Positions 6,747-15,063 of a stretch of 50,320 nucleotides of DNA are shown here, in pieces; position 1 is the stretch's first letter, and every line of letters begins with the position of its first letter. A program made the translations under genes and the position numbers. This DNA is from Solobacterium sp. (GTDB lineage: Bacteria; Bacillota_I; Bacilli_A; Erysipelotrichales; Erysipelotrichaceae), in NCBI GenBank assembly GCA_017433125.1, contig JAFRHT010000099.1, positions 1-50,320 on the forward strand. Direction: 5' to 3'. The notes beneath the pieces are model-generated. The model did no database searches, had not been told where the DNA came from, and saw only the letters and a program-made list of their open reading frames with translations.

Positions 6747-8618
6747 TTACTCCCAGAAATCGCCGAACCGGTCAGCGAGAAAAGCCAGATCCGTCCGGTC
6801 ATCCAGCTGCTGCCGGACATTGTTTGCCAACGGGATCTCATCTGTGATAATACCGTCTATGTCACTGTCCAGGAACTTGTATAAACCCGTTTCGGTATTG
6901 ACCGTCCAGACGATCGCTTCCTTCCCGGCCTCATGAATCTGACTGATCCGGTTCTCCGTGGCGATCTCTTCTTCCATAATCAGATAATCACAGTTCAGGG
7001 AAGCGATATTGCCCAGGCCGGCAAAAAACAGCGTCCCGGTTCTGAACTCCGGATACTTAGTTTCAATATAATCAATCACATCATAATCCAGGGAAATGAA
7101 CGCGATGTCATCCTGACAGTCCTTTTCCCGGACAATCTTCACCAGGTCATCCGCCATCTGCCGGTCAGCCGTAGGCCCTTTCAGTTCGATGAACAGGATC
7201 TCCCGGTCTTTGATGAAATCAAGCATCTCCTCGATGGTCACAACCGGAAGCTCTGCCCCGCTGCCGGTGGTATCCGCGATCCGCAGCCGGCCTATTTCCT
7301 CCATGGTCATATCCTGCGGTTTCCGGTCCACGCCGGTCAGACGTTTGAAGCTTGTGTCGTGGTTGATGATATAGTGGTTGTCCGCAGTCCGCTGCACATC
7401 GATCTCACTGCCGTAACAGCCATGGTCAATCGCTGCCTGCAGTCCTTCCAGGGAGTTCTCTGAAGCCATGGTGCCGCCAGCCCGGTGCGCTATGATCTTA
7501 ACCGGTTCCCGGTCGGTGAAGATATGGCTGAAGCCGGCCCCCATGACCACCGCTATGCAGGTGAGTATGAGGAAGACACCGATGACCCGGAGAACCTTGT
7601 AGCGGTACAGAAAGCGTTTCGGCCGTTCCGGATAGAGTTCTTCATCATGTCCGGTATACTTCCGGTACAGCCGGGTCATCGTCAGCATGATATAAGAAGA
7701 ATTCAGCAGGCTGATCACCGAGCAGAAATATCCGCCCATTAACAGCGCCAGCACGCACAGGATCCGGTAACCCATCACAAGCGCCGCTTCTTCACCCAGT
7801 TGACTGGCCCCCCTCAGATCCACATAATACCGCGACGGCAGATGCATGCCGAGCGCTTCCAGCCCCGCTGTCGGAAGATACTTGAACAGCAGGAATCCGG
7901 CCATGGAAATAATCCCCATGCGCAGGAAAACCCTGATCATCCTGGCGGTGAACTGCCGCCAGTGCTTCTTCATGATGCCGGCCGAAATCCGCATCCCCTG
8001 CCGCGGTGCCGCCCCATCCAGCAGAACCGCGTGCATGGTAAAGATATATCGGTAACCGATTATGAGCAGGACAATGATGACCGCCAGATAGGCTGCCAGT
8101 GTCAGCGGTTTTGAGAAGATGAAATCCAGGATGAAATTCGGAATATACAGGGCTTCGGTCAGGCTGATGGAAAAGCCGATCCCGCCCAGCGGCACGGCAA
8201 TGATCACATACAGCATCATCAGTATCCCGGCCGGGGTCAGAAACCGTTTCAGGGCCTTGATCCCGCGGCCGACTTCGGAGCGCAGCGTTGCCCGTTTGCC
8301 GGTCATGATGTCATCCGCCAGATAAATCTGGGCCAGCACTTCCGCCGTCACATACATCAGGGCCAGAAACGCCCCGAGCAGGACCGCTGCCGGCATCCGC
8401 CAGCCCAGCAGGGACTGCCATAAATTGGCCGTCGTAAAAGCTGTGCCGGAAGAATTGATGACCAGATCAAGCAGTATCCCTGTTCCCTGCAGGACAAGGA
8501 GCATGAACAGCGTCGTGCGCCACTGAAAGCTCCACATCTCCGGCAGAGCTTCAAATACGAGTTTGCGGAAAGAGATCTGTTTCGGCTCTTCCGCCGGTTT
8601 CTGATAATTGTTGTCCAC
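6747..8618 (-). CDS. Membrane-anchored glycerophosphodiester phosphodiesterase
   Basis: 623 aa. The N-terminal about 365 residues contain roughly eight hydrophobic segments of the GPDPase membrane-domain type (for example 80-100, 130-152, 175-198, 285-312, 344-363). The C-terminal 375-620 is a GDPD TIM barrel with IIAHRAGG (catalytic His379), a downstream SEIDVQRT (metal-binding Glu and Asp) and INHD (second His). The family hydrolyses glycerophosphodiesters to glycerol-3-phosphate and an alcohol, or trims polyglycerolphosphate polymers; the active site should face outward. The start is a GTG at 8616-8618 with no Shine-Dalgarno sequence but a TGG-TAGAAT element 6 nt upstream. It diverges from the racemase gene. 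Confidence 0.92.
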   Translation of the reverse strand: MDNNYQKPAEEPKQISFRKLVFEALPEMWSFQWRTTLFMLLVLQGTGILLDLVINSSGTAFTTANLWQSLLGWRMPAAVLLGAFLALMYVTAEVLAQIYLADDIMTGKRATLRSEVGRGIKALKRFLTPAGILMMLYVIIAVPLGGIGFSISLTEALYIPNFILDFIFSKPLTLAAYLAVIIVLLIIGYRYIFTMHAVLLDGAAPRQGMRISAGIMKKHWRQFTARMIRVFLRMGIISMAGFLLFKYLPTAGLEALGMHLPSRYYVDLRGASQLGEEAALVMGYRILCVLALLMGGYFCSVISLLNSSYIMLTMTRLYRKYTGHDEELYPERPKRFLYRYKVLRVIGVFLILTCIAVVMGAGFSHIFTDREPVKIIAHRAGGTMASENSLEGLQAAIDHGCYGSEIDVQRTADNHYIINHDTSFKRLTGVDRKPQDMTMEEIGRLRIADTTGSGAELPVVTIEEMLDFIKDREILFIELKGPTADRQMADDLVKIVREKDCQDDIAFISLDYDVIDYIETKYPEFRTGTLFFAGLGNIASLNCDYLIMEEEIATENRISQIHEAGKEAIVWTVNTETGLYKFLDSDIDGIITDEIPLANNVRQQLDDRTDLAFLADRFGDFWE

Positions 8619-8624
8619 GCCAGT

Positions 8625-8633
8625 ATTCTACCA
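8625..8633 (-). promoter_or_regulatory. Extended -10 of the GDPD gene, 6 nt from its GTG
   Basis: TGG-TAGAAT on the minus strand (-10 hexamer at 8625-8630), then six bases and the GTG start. No convincing -35 hexamer is present. Suggests a leaderless mRNA. Confidence 0.45.
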
Positions 8634-8663
8634 TTGTTCCGGCATATTACGGCTTGTTATAAT
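8634..8663 (+). promoter_or_regulatory. Promoter of the racemase gene
   Basis: TTGTTC (8634-8639), 18 bases, then an extended TGT-TATAAT (-10 at 8658-8663). It overlaps the divergent GDPD promoter region, so the two genes may compete for polymerase. Confidence 0.7.
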
Positions 8664-8688
8664 GCGATTGACAGGAGGAATGATCCGT

Positions 8689-9384
8689 ATGAAAACAATC
8701 GGCCTGATCGGGGGCATGAGTTGGGAAAGCACGGTCCCCTACTACCAGATCATCAACGAAACAGTCAGGGAACATCTCGGCGGACTGCACAGCGCGAAGA
8801 TCATCCTGTATTCCGTGGAGTTTGACGAAATCGAAAAATACCAGTCCTCCAATCAGTGGGACAAGGCTGCCGAAGTCCTCGGCAGTGCCGCCCATGGCCT
8901 GGAGCTGGCCGGTTCCGACTTCATCCTGATCTGCACCAATACCATGCACAAGATCTACAGCGAGATCCAGGCAGCCGTCAGCGTGCCGGTATATCACATC
9001 GCCGAACTGACAGCCGATGAACTGGCGGCCAAAGGCATCACAAAGATCGGCCTGCTCGGGACAAAGTACACCATGACCGAAGACTTCTACAAAAAAGTGC
9101 TGATCGACCGCGGCATTGAAGTCCTGATTCCCGAAAAGGACGAAGACATCCGGATGATCAATACAGTCATCTTCGATGAACTGTGCCAGGGCATCATCCG
9201 GGAAGAAGCGAAACAGGAATACCTGCGGGTGATTGATGAACTGACGGCCCGCGGGGCTGGGGGAATCATCCTCGGATGCACGGAGATCGGCCTGCTGGTG
9301 CAGCAGAAAGACACGGACGCCCCGCTGTTTGACACCACTTATATCCATGCCAAGGCAGCAGCTGAAAAAGCATTGAGCGAATAA
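8689..9384 (+). CDS. Aspartate/glutamate racemase family protein
   Basis: 231 aa from the ATG at 8689, which has AGGAGG (8673-8678) upstream; the ATG at 8680 is too close to it. The family interconverts L- and D-amino acids without cofactor using two cysteines. Both are visible: Cys82 in ICTNTMHK and a second in IILGCTEIGLL. The N-terminal MKTIGLIGGMSWEST is typical of the aspartate racemase (YgeA/RacX-like) group. Likely roles are D-aspartate or another D-amino acid for the wall or for amino acid salvage; substrate is not decidable. It is a single-gene unit with its own promoter and a terminator overlapping the stop codon. Confidence 0.93.
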   Translation: MKTIGLIGGMSWESTVPYYQIINETVREHLGGLHSAKIILYSVEFDEIEKYQSSNQWDKAAEVLGSAAHGLELAGSDFILICTNTMHKIYSEIQAAVSVPVYHIAELTADELAAKGITKIGLLGTKYTMTEDFYKKVLIDRGIEVLIPEKDEDIRMINTVIFDELCQGIIREEAKQEYLRVIDELTARGAGGIILGCTEIGLLVQQKDTDAPLFDTTYIHAKAAAEKALSE

Positions 9385-9398
9385 CTCAATGCTTTTTT
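9365..9398 (+). terminator. Terminator of the racemase gene
   Basis: AAAAAGCATTGAG (9365-9377) pairs with CTCAATGC plus the T run (9385-9398). The loop contains the TAA stop codon. Confidence 0.85.
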
Positions 9399-9412
9399 CC
9401 ATAACAGCACAG

Positions 9413-9447
9413 AAATACCCGGCGTCACGGTGATGCCGGGTTTATTT
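9413..9447 (-). terminator. Probable terminator of the FAD dehydrogenase gene
   Basis: ACCCGGC (9417-9423) pairs with GCCGGGT (9435-9441), with AAAT/ATTT flanks extending the stem. On the minus strand it directly follows the stop codon. The U tract is short and interrupted. Confidence 0.55.
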
Positions 9448-10992
9448 CCGATATACGGTGATGACCTGTTCGGCCTGCCTGATGCCGTCCACAGCACTGG
9501 AAATGATTCCGCCGGCATAGCCTGCCCCTTCCCCGCATGGGTATACCCCGGCACACGCAATACTCTCTCCATGTTCGTCCCGCGGCATGCGGACCGGAGA
9601 GCTGGACCGTGATTCCATCCCCACCATGATGCCCCGTTCAATAAATCCGGGGACTTTTCTGTCAAACGCACGGAAGCCTTCGTCCAGTGACCGGTTGACT
9701 TCGGCGCTGAACAGTTCATGCATATCCGCGCTTTCTGTCCCGCGCGGGAAGGATGTCCTGACTGCCCACTGCTCCGTTTCTGTATCCTGCAGGTAATCAC
9801 GGATATTCTGGGCCGGGGCCCGGAAACCGTCCCGGTAAGCCTTTTTTTCCAGTTCTTCCTGGAACCGGAACCCGTCCAGCGGGTCCCCGTGATAGAAATC
9901 CGTCTGGGGGATCTGTACCAGGATGGCGCTGTTGGCGTTCTTTCCGTCCCTGGACGCGTAGCTCATGCCGTTGACCGCAAGCTGGCCCTCTGCCGTTGAA
10001 GCAGGTACAACCACCCCGCCCGGGCACATGCAGAAACTGTAAACCCCGCGCCCGGTGGATGCGGTATATGACAGCCGGTAACTGGCCGCCCCGAGGGCCG
10101 GGTGGCCGGCATATCTGCCGTACTGGTTCTGATTGATCAGTTCCTGCGGATGCTCGACCCGCACCCCGGCCGCGAAATCCTTCGGTACAATCTGCAGCCC
10201 GTCAGCCAGCAGCTGCGCATAGGTTTCCGCGGCACTGTGGCCCAGGCACAGCAGAATTTCATGGCAGGGAATCACTCCCTGATTTGTCACAGCCCCGGTC
10301 ACATGGCCATCCCGGACCTGCAGGGACAGCAGTTTTGTTTCAAACCGGACCTCCCCGCCCAGCCGGATGATCTTGTTGCGGATATTGCGGACAATGACCT
10401 GCAGCTGGTCCGTGCCGAGGTGCGGCATAGCCTGGTACAGGATGGCCGGATCAGCCCCGGCTTCCACGAACTCCTCCAGCACTTTGTGAATCCGCGGATT
10501 CTTGATCCGGGTGGTCAGCTTGCCGTCTGAAAAGGTACCGGCACCCCCTTCCCCGTACTGCACATTGCTTTCCGGATCCAGGATGCCTTCCGCAAAGAAG
10601 CGCTGCACATCCGCGGAACGTTCCTCCACGCAACGGCCCCGCTCGATAATCAGCGGCTTCATGCCGGCTTCTGCCAGGATCAGCCCGGCAAACATGCCGG
10701 CCGGCCCAAAGCCGGCAATGACCGGACGCGCCGCCGGCCTGTCCGGTTTCAGGGGAATATAGACATCCTTCTGCCCGGCCGTGACATCCCTGCGGCGCAG
10801 GTACTTTTCTTCATTCTTCAGATCCGCCAGCACCGTGTAACTGTAATGCAGGTCATCGTGCCGGGCATCGAGCGATTCCCTCTCAATGGAAAAAGACAGA
10901 ATATCAGACGGCCGGCAGTGAAGCTTCCGGGCAATCTGTTCTTCTGTCAATGTTTCATCCAGCTGACAAATAATCTGTGTGATCTTCAGCAT
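9442..10992 (-). CDS. NAD(P)/FAD-dependent oxidoreductase (COG2509 type)
   Basis: 516 aa, the usual length of this uncharacterised FAD-dependent dehydrogenase group. A short N-terminal domain (1-80) precedes the FAD-binding Rossmann segment PVIAGFGPAGMFAGLILAEA (about 92-111) and the ERG motif that closes it. The family-typical segment NVQYGEGGAGTFSDGKL (about 143-159) and a C-terminal GEGAGYAGGIISSAVDG complete the FAD site. The physiological electron donor and substrate are unknown for the family. The ATG at 10992 lacks a Shine-Dalgarno sequence; it lies 12 bases after the permease stop, so translation may be coupled, or a GATAAT 8 nt upstream could give a nearly leaderless mRNA. Confidence 0.9.
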   Translation of the reverse strand: MLKITQIICQLDETLTEEQIARKLHCRPSDILSFSIERESLDARHDDLHYSYTVLADLKNEEKYLRRRDVTAGQKDVYIPLKPDRPAARPVIAGFGPAGMFAGLILAEAGMKPLIIERGRCVEERSADVQRFFAEGILDPESNVQYGEGGAGTFSDGKLTTRIKNPRIHKVLEEFVEAGADPAILYQAMPHLGTDQLQVIVRNIRNKIIRLGGEVRFETKLLSLQVRDGHVTGAVTNQGVIPCHEILLCLGHSAAETYAQLLADGLQIVPKDFAAGVRVEHPQELINQNQYGRYAGHPALGAASYRLSYTASTGRGVYSFCMCPGGVVVPASTAEGQLAVNGMSYASRDGKNANSAILVQIPQTDFYHGDPLDGFRFQEELEKKAYRDGFRAPAQNIRDYLQDTETEQWAVRTSFPRGTESADMHELFSAEVNRSLDEGFRAFDRKVPGFIERGIMVGMESRSSSPVRMPRDEHGESIACAGVYPCGEGAGYAGGIISSAVDGIRQAEQVITVYRK

Positions 10993-11004
10993 ATATCAGT
11001 ATTA

Positions 11005-12279
11005 TCAGGCATAGAATACCCAGATGACAAGCGCTCCGACCGTCGCCGCGATCAGTGTAAACGGCACACCGATCCGGATGAAGTCTTTCGTGGAGACCTT
11101 GTATCCGTTATTCTGCAGAATCCCGATGCCGGCAATGTTGGCCGACGCGCCGACCGGGGTGATATTGCCGCCGAGGGTGGCGCCGATCAGCAGGCCGAAG
11201 TCAAACAGATACGGGGAAATACCCATCAGGGCAGCGATCCCGGTGACAACCGGCAGCATCGTCGCAACATATGGGATATTGTCAATAAACGCGCTCAGCA
11301 GCACTGATACACCGACAATCATGATATACATCAGCAGCACGGAACTGCCGCCGAAGGATACAAAGGCTGCCGCGACCGCGTCAATGACACCGGCCTGGGT
11401 GATGCCTTCAATGACCATGAACAGGCCGCACAGCAGCAGCAATGTCTTATAGTCAACCGATGTGAGGACATTGCGCACCACGATCATGGAATGCGCCTTA
11501 ATGCCTTCATAGACAGTGCCGAAAACGCCCAGGGCCATGCAGATGATGCCGTTGGTCAGTTCCGGCTTTTCCGGGAACTGGGAAGCCACAATCAGCAGCA
11601 CGATGGTCAGCAGCAGCAATACCGTCGGCACCCGGTCTTCCACTTCCGTCACATCTTCGCTTTCGACCCTGGTGTTTTCCTTGCGGAACAGGTACAGCAG
11701 CACCGGCACGGTAGCCAGGGCCCCGGCTTCGACCGCAAAGCAGATGCCCGGCCGGCCGAGGAACCAGAAGAAATCATTGAAGCTCATATTGGCATAGCTG
11801 CCCAGCAGGATGCTGGTGGTGTCACCGACCAGGGTGGCCGCCCCCTGCAGGTTGGACGATACGGCGATCGAGATGATGACCGGAATCGGATTGGTATCCA
11901 GTTTTTCCGCCACTGCCAGCCCGACCGGCGCCACCATGAGCACCGTTGCGACATTGTCCACAAAGGCCGAGATCAGGCCGGAGAACAGGCTCAGGGCCAC
12001 AATAGCCCACTTGACATTCGGGGTGATTTTCAGCAGCTTTTCCGACATGCGCACCGGCATGCGGCTTTCAATGAACAGCTCAACCGTCATCATCGTCCCG
12101 GCCAGCATCAGCAGGACATTCCAGTTCACTGCCGGCAGGGCTGAAGAAACTGGCAGAAGCCCTGTGATCATGAATACGGCAGCTGCGCAGAGAGCCGTAA
12201 TCCAGCGCTTTTCCGAAAAGACCAGCAGCAGGATGTACATTGCCGCGAACAGCATGATTGCCAGTGTCATCTGATTCAT
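11005..12279 (-). CDS. ArsB/NhaD-type ion permease under a candidate Mn2+ riboswitch
   Basis: 424 aa from the ATG at 12279, preceded by GGAGGGAGAGAG; the longer frame to 12339 would run into the leader terminator. About eleven hydrophobic segments and two pseudo-repeated signature loops, FVDN (106-109) followed by VATVLMVAP and a late FIDN followed by IPYVATMLP, are typical of the ion transporter superfamily (ArsB, NhaD, P protein, CitMHS). A cytosolic hinge near 210-225 is charged (KENTRVESEDVTEVEDRVP). Sequence alone does not give the substrate. The leader matches the yybP-ykoY Mn2+-sensing class, which usually controls metal exporters, so export of Mn2+ or a related ion is a reasonable inference. 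The FAD dehydrogenase follows in the same direction. Confidence 0.88.
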   Translation of the reverse strand: MNQMTLAIMLFAAMYILLLVFSEKRWITALCAAAVFMITGLLPVSSALPAVNWNVLLMLAGTMMTVELFIESRMPVRMSEKLLKITPNVKWAIVALSLFSGLISAFVDNVATVLMVAPVGLAVAEKLDTNPIPVIISIAVSSNLQGAATLVGDTTSILLGSYANMSFNDFFWFLGRPGICFAVEAGALATVPVLLYLFRKENTRVESEDVTEVEDRVPTVLLLLTIVLLIVASQFPEKPELTNGIICMALGVFGTVYEGIKAHSMIVVRNVLTSVDYKTLLLLCGLFMVIEGITQAGVIDAVAAAFVSFGGSSVLLMYIMIVGVSVLLSAFIDNIPYVATMLPVVTGIAALMGISPYLFDFGLLIGATLGGNITPVGASANIAGIGILQNNGYKVSTKDFIRIGVPFTLIAATVGALVIWVFYA

Positions 12280-12309
12280 ATACTCTCTCCCTCCGGGCTG
12301 TCTTCTCAG

Positions 12310-12347
12310 AAAAAAACTCATGTACAGCCCAAAAACCATACATGAGT
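12310..12347 (-). terminator. Riboswitch-controlled terminator in the permease leader
   Basis: On the minus strand ACTCATGTA pairs with TACATGAGT (plus-strand arms 12316-12324 and 12339-12347, 14-nt loop) and runs into seven T (12310-12316). It ends about 30 bases before the permease ATG. Its 5' arm shares CTCATG with the 3' strand of aptamer helix P1, so the two structures exclude each other. Confidence 0.8.
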
Positions 12348-12426
12348 CTCACAATTTCACTATAAGCCGGGTATGGAACCGTGATGACGGCTTATAAACG
12401 CACTGCGTCTGTTACTCCCTCAAGCA
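12341..12426 (-). promoter_or_regulatory. Candidate yybP-ykoY (Mn2+) riboswitch aptamer
   Basis: Read on the minus strand, the leader shows the landmarks I know for this class in order. P1 5' strand CTTGAG is followed by loop L1 GGAGTAAC, a small hairpin P2 (ACGC-AGT-GCGT), and P3 ATAAG with its partner CTTAT enclosing CGTCATCACG and CCGG. GTGAGA and the P1 3' strand CTCATG close it. The conserved GGAGTA and CGTCA loops form the metal site in this class. Helix P4, optional in the class, is not evident. The P1 3' strand is also the 5' arm of the following terminator, so ligand binding should prevent termination (ON switch). Assigned by eye against remembered consensus; a covariance search would settle it. 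Confidence 0.72.
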
Positions 12427-12431
12427 GATGC

Positions 12432-12459
12432 ATTTTACCACAGTTTCCCGTACCGTCCA
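12432..12459 (-). promoter_or_regulatory. Promoter of the riboswitch-permease transcript
   Basis: TGGACG (12454-12459), 16 bases, then an extended TGG-TAAAAT (-10 at 12432-12437). The predicted start of transcription falls at the 5' strand of aptamer helix P1, as expected if this drives the riboswitch RNA. It lies just after the murD stop. Confidence 0.6.
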
Positions 12460-12467
12460 CAAAAATG

Positions 12468-13805
12468 TTAGAGAGAATTGACAATTTTCTTGAAATGGCG
12501 GCCTCTTTCCTCATATCCGGAATACTGATCGAAGGAAGATGTCGTCGGGGAAAGCAGCACGATGTCGCCCGGAACCGCCGCATCCTTTGCAGCATGCACA
12601 GCCTGTACCAGGTCATCAACGATAATCGCCGCGTCACCGACCAGGTCATGCGCGATCCGCGGGCCGGCCAGGCCATAGCCGATCACCTGTTTCACACAGC
12701 CCATGTGCTTCTTCATTTCATCCATGGACAGGCCTTTTTCATAGCCGCCCACCAGCAGGATCACACCCTTGTCGAACGCCTTGAGGGCGGTGATCGTCGC
12801 ATCGGTATTGGTGCCCTTGGAATCGTTGTAATACTTCACGCCATCCAGTTCCCGGGTGAATTCGATCCGGTGTTCCACACCCTTGAAGGCATAGACCGCC
12901 CGGCGGATTTCCTCTGCTGTAACGCCCGCACTCATGCATGCGCTGGCCGCGACAATGATGTTCTGCAGGTTATGCATGCCCGGAATCGGCACCTTGTCCA
13001 GTTCTACGACCTTCTCACCGTTGATGATCATCCAGCCGTCTTTCAGATAGCCGTCCGTATCATCCCGGTACAGGGAGATGGTCTTCTCAATGCAGTGCAC
13101 CGGATACTTTTCCATATACTCATGCAGGACCGGGTCATCCGCGTTGACCACGAAGACATCGCTGTCCTTCATGTTCTTATAAATCAGGGTCTTGGACCAG
13201 TAATACGTTTCCAGACTGCCCATGACATCCACGTGATCCGGAGTCAGGTTCATGATCGCTGCCGCATCCGGCCGGAACTGATCGATATCCACCAGCTGGG
13301 CCTGGCTCAGTTCCACCGAGATGTAGTAACCCTCTTCTTCAAGCAGGTTGTAATCCAGCACCAGGTCACACAGCGGCGTGCCGATATTCCCGCCCACCAG
13401 GGCCTTGTCCCCGTAGTGCTCCTTCAGGAACTCATAGACCAGCGTGGTTGTGGTTGTCTTGCCGTTCGTGCCGGTAATGGCGATATAGTGCTGCGGCTTC
13501 GCAACCTGGTAGGCCAGTTCGACTTCCGTAATGACCGGGATGTTTCTGTCCGTAAGCTTTTTCACCAGCGGGCTGACATACGGCACGCCCGGGTTCTTGA
13601 TGACCAGGTCATAGTCTTCGTCAAACAGTTCATCTGCCTGTTTCAGGACAGTCACGCCCCAGCTCTCCAGAAGTTCCCGGTCGGCGATATCCTTCCGGTC
13701 GGTAACGATGATATGGTCGGCCCCAAGATGCCGCAGCAGTTTGACGGCGGCCATGCCGGATTTGGCAAAGCCCATGATCAGGATTTTCTTTCCCTTGAAC
13801 TCCAT
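12468..13805 (-). CDS. murD: UDP-N-acetylmuramoyl-L-alanine--D-glutamate ligase
   Basis: 445 aa. MurD adds D-glutamate to UDP-MurNAc-L-Ala in the cytoplasm during peptidoglycan precursor synthesis. The start at 13805 is chosen because AAAGGGGAG lies 6 bases upstream; an in-frame ATG at 13823 would overlap the preceding gene's end. The N-terminal UDP-binding domain (KKILIMGFAKSGMAAVKLL) is followed by the ATP-binding TGTNGKTTTT at 111-120, the central HVDVMGSLE segment, and the C-terminal ligase domain with YNDSKGTN and LLVGGYEKG. It is outside any dcw cluster, 14 bases after a rhodanese-thioredoxin lipoprotein gene and in the same transcript. Confidence 0.97.
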   Translation of the reverse strand: MEFKGKKILIMGFAKSGMAAVKLLRHLGADHIIVTDRKDIADRELLESWGVTVLKQADELFDEDYDLVIKNPGVPYVSPLVKKLTDRNIPVITEVELAYQVAKPQHYIAITGTNGKTTTTTLVYEFLKEHYGDKALVGGNIGTPLCDLVLDYNLLEEEGYYISVELSQAQLVDIDQFRPDAAAIMNLTPDHVDVMGSLETYYWSKTLIYKNMKDSDVFVVNADDPVLHEYMEKYPVHCIEKTISLYRDDTDGYLKDGWMIINGEKVVELDKVPIPGMHNLQNIIVAASACMSAGVTAEEIRRAVYAFKGVEHRIEFTRELDGVKYYNDSKGTNTDATITALKAFDKGVILLVGGYEKGLSMDEMKKHMGCVKQVIGYGLAGPRIAHDLVGDAAIIVDDLVQAVHAAKDAAVPGDIVLLSPTTSSFDQYSGYEERGRHFKKIVNSL

Positions 13806-13819
13806 GCTTTTCTCCCCTT

Positions 13820-14959
13820 TCATCCAAGCACCGAACAGGCGTCTTCACAGTCTTCGATCTGACTGTCCGCTTCACCCGTAACCGGATCGATTTCGATATA
13901 CTGACCCATCCATTCGGACAGGCTCTGTGCGTTTTTGTAATGCGGCAGGTCCGCGTCGGAGGAGGCATCCAGCCAGCCCGCCAGCTGCCCGTCTTTAAAC
14001 ACAGCCACCGACGGCGTATAGGAGATTGCCTCACCGATCACCGTGCCGTTTTCCTTCGCGTCATCCAGCGACATGATATAGACCGGGATCTGCCCGGAAT
14101 CCGCTACTTCCTTCATAACCGGCGCAAAGGCCGCGCAGGAGGAGCAGCCCGGCAGATAGACGGAAACCGCGAATGTTTCCTTCCGGTCAATCATCTGCGC
14201 AAGCTGTTCCGCATTGATCAGTTCCAGATCATTTACCAGGGTCTCGGAAGAAATCTCCGGTTCGCCGCCTGTTGCCGGGGCCAGCGGGGTCAGCCGGTGC
14301 AGGCTGGCGAAATCAATGTAGTGATAATTCACCTTGTGGAAATCATAATAGGCCTTCCCGTTCTCTTCCCGCTTCAGTGTCACGGCATGTTCGCCCTCAT
14401 AGAACCAGAAACCGCCGGTATTGTAGATCTTCGTTTCATCCCAGCCCAGTTCAATGAGCATGTTCCGGGTCATGCCGGCATAGCCTCCGCCGCCGCACAT
14501 CAGGAAGATCACCTTGTCCTTCGGGAACAGGTATTCCAGGATATCCGTTGATTCCTCATAGTTGGCCGTATAGCCGTTTTCATCGTGGGTAAACAGCGTT
14601 TCGCCGTGGTAGCCCTGACCTACCGCTTCCGGCAGACCTTCCACGTTGCAGAGATACGGATACGGCACAACCTCAAAGCCTTCCACAATCCCGCTCAGCC
14701 AGGAATCGCCGCCGATCGCTTCGTATTCGGCCTCATCCCTGAGCATACGCATATCCCGGTAGACTGCGTCATCCCGGAACAGGTACTGGTCAATCGTCGC
14801 TTCATTGATGTTTTTATCAATGCCGAACTGTTCCCCCCGCAGCCCTTCTTCGAACTCCGGGGCCGGCAGTTCCGGCAGGGCACTGCCGGTTCCCTGCGCG
14901 CAGCCGCCCAGTACCAGCAGCGCCGCAAGAACGGCAGAAATCGTTTTCACATGTTTCAT
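13820..14959 (-). CDS. Rhodanese- and thioredoxin-domain lipoprotein
   Basis: 379 aa from the ATG at 14959 with AGAGGTGA upstream. A lipoprotein signal ends in LVLGGC (lipidated Cys20). Residues about 55-225 resemble a rhodanese domain, with FLMCGGGGYAGMTRNML (candidate active Cys155) followed by the usual GW..TKIYNTGGFWFY segment. Residues about 245-345 resemble thioredoxin, with CSSC at 272-275 in YLPGCSSCAAFAPVM. The combination suggests extracytoplasmic thiol, persulfide or disulfide chemistry; the reaction is not known. Its own promoter lies upstream and murD follows 14 bases downstream, so wall precursor synthesis and this lipoprotein are co-transcribed. Confidence 0.82.
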   Translation of the reverse strand: MKHVKTISAVLAALLVLGGCAQGTGSALPELPAPEFEEGLRGEQFGIDKNINEATIDQYLFRDDAVYRDMRMLRDEAEYEAIGGDSWLSGIVEGFEVVPYPYLCNVEGLPEAVGQGYHGETLFTHDENGYTANYEESTDILEYLFPKDKVIFLMCGGGGYAGMTRNMLIELGWDETKIYNTGGFWFYEGEHAVTLKREENGKAYYDFHKVNYHYIDFASLHRLTPLAPATGGEPEISSETLVNDLELINAEQLAQMIDRKETFAVSVYLPGCSSCAAFAPVMKEVADSGQIPVYIMSLDDAKENGTVIGEAISYTPSVAVFKDGQLAGWLDASSDADLPHYKNAQSLSEWMGQYIEIDPVTGEADSQIEDCEDACSVLG

Positions 14960-14979
14960 GGAAATCACCTCTTGCGCCT

Positions 14980-15008
14980 ATTATATGCCTTCGGGGCCGG
15001 TTCGTCAC
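14980..15008 (-). promoter_or_regulatory. Promoter of the lipoprotein-murD operon
   Basis: GTGACG (15003-15008), 17 bases, then TATAAT (14980-14985) on the minus strand, 21 bases before the ATG. Confidence 0.7.
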
Positions 15009-15027
15009 GATATCCGGCTTACCCTTA

Positions 15028-15053
15028 ATAAAAGAGGACCGGTTTCCCGGTCC
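15028..15053 (-). terminator. Terminator of the ROK-GH1 operon
   Basis: GGACCGG (15036-15042) pairs with CCGGTCC (15047-15053) around TTTC. On the minus strand it is followed by TCTTTTATT. Confidence 0.75.
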
Positions 15054-15063
15054 CCGTCATCAT

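Noticed and set aside
12361-12396. Inverted repeat TATAAGCCG / CGGCTTATA read as a protein operator
   Set aside because: It is better explained as helix P3 of the riboswitch aptamer, since the flanking loops and P1 also match and it lies in the transcribed leader.
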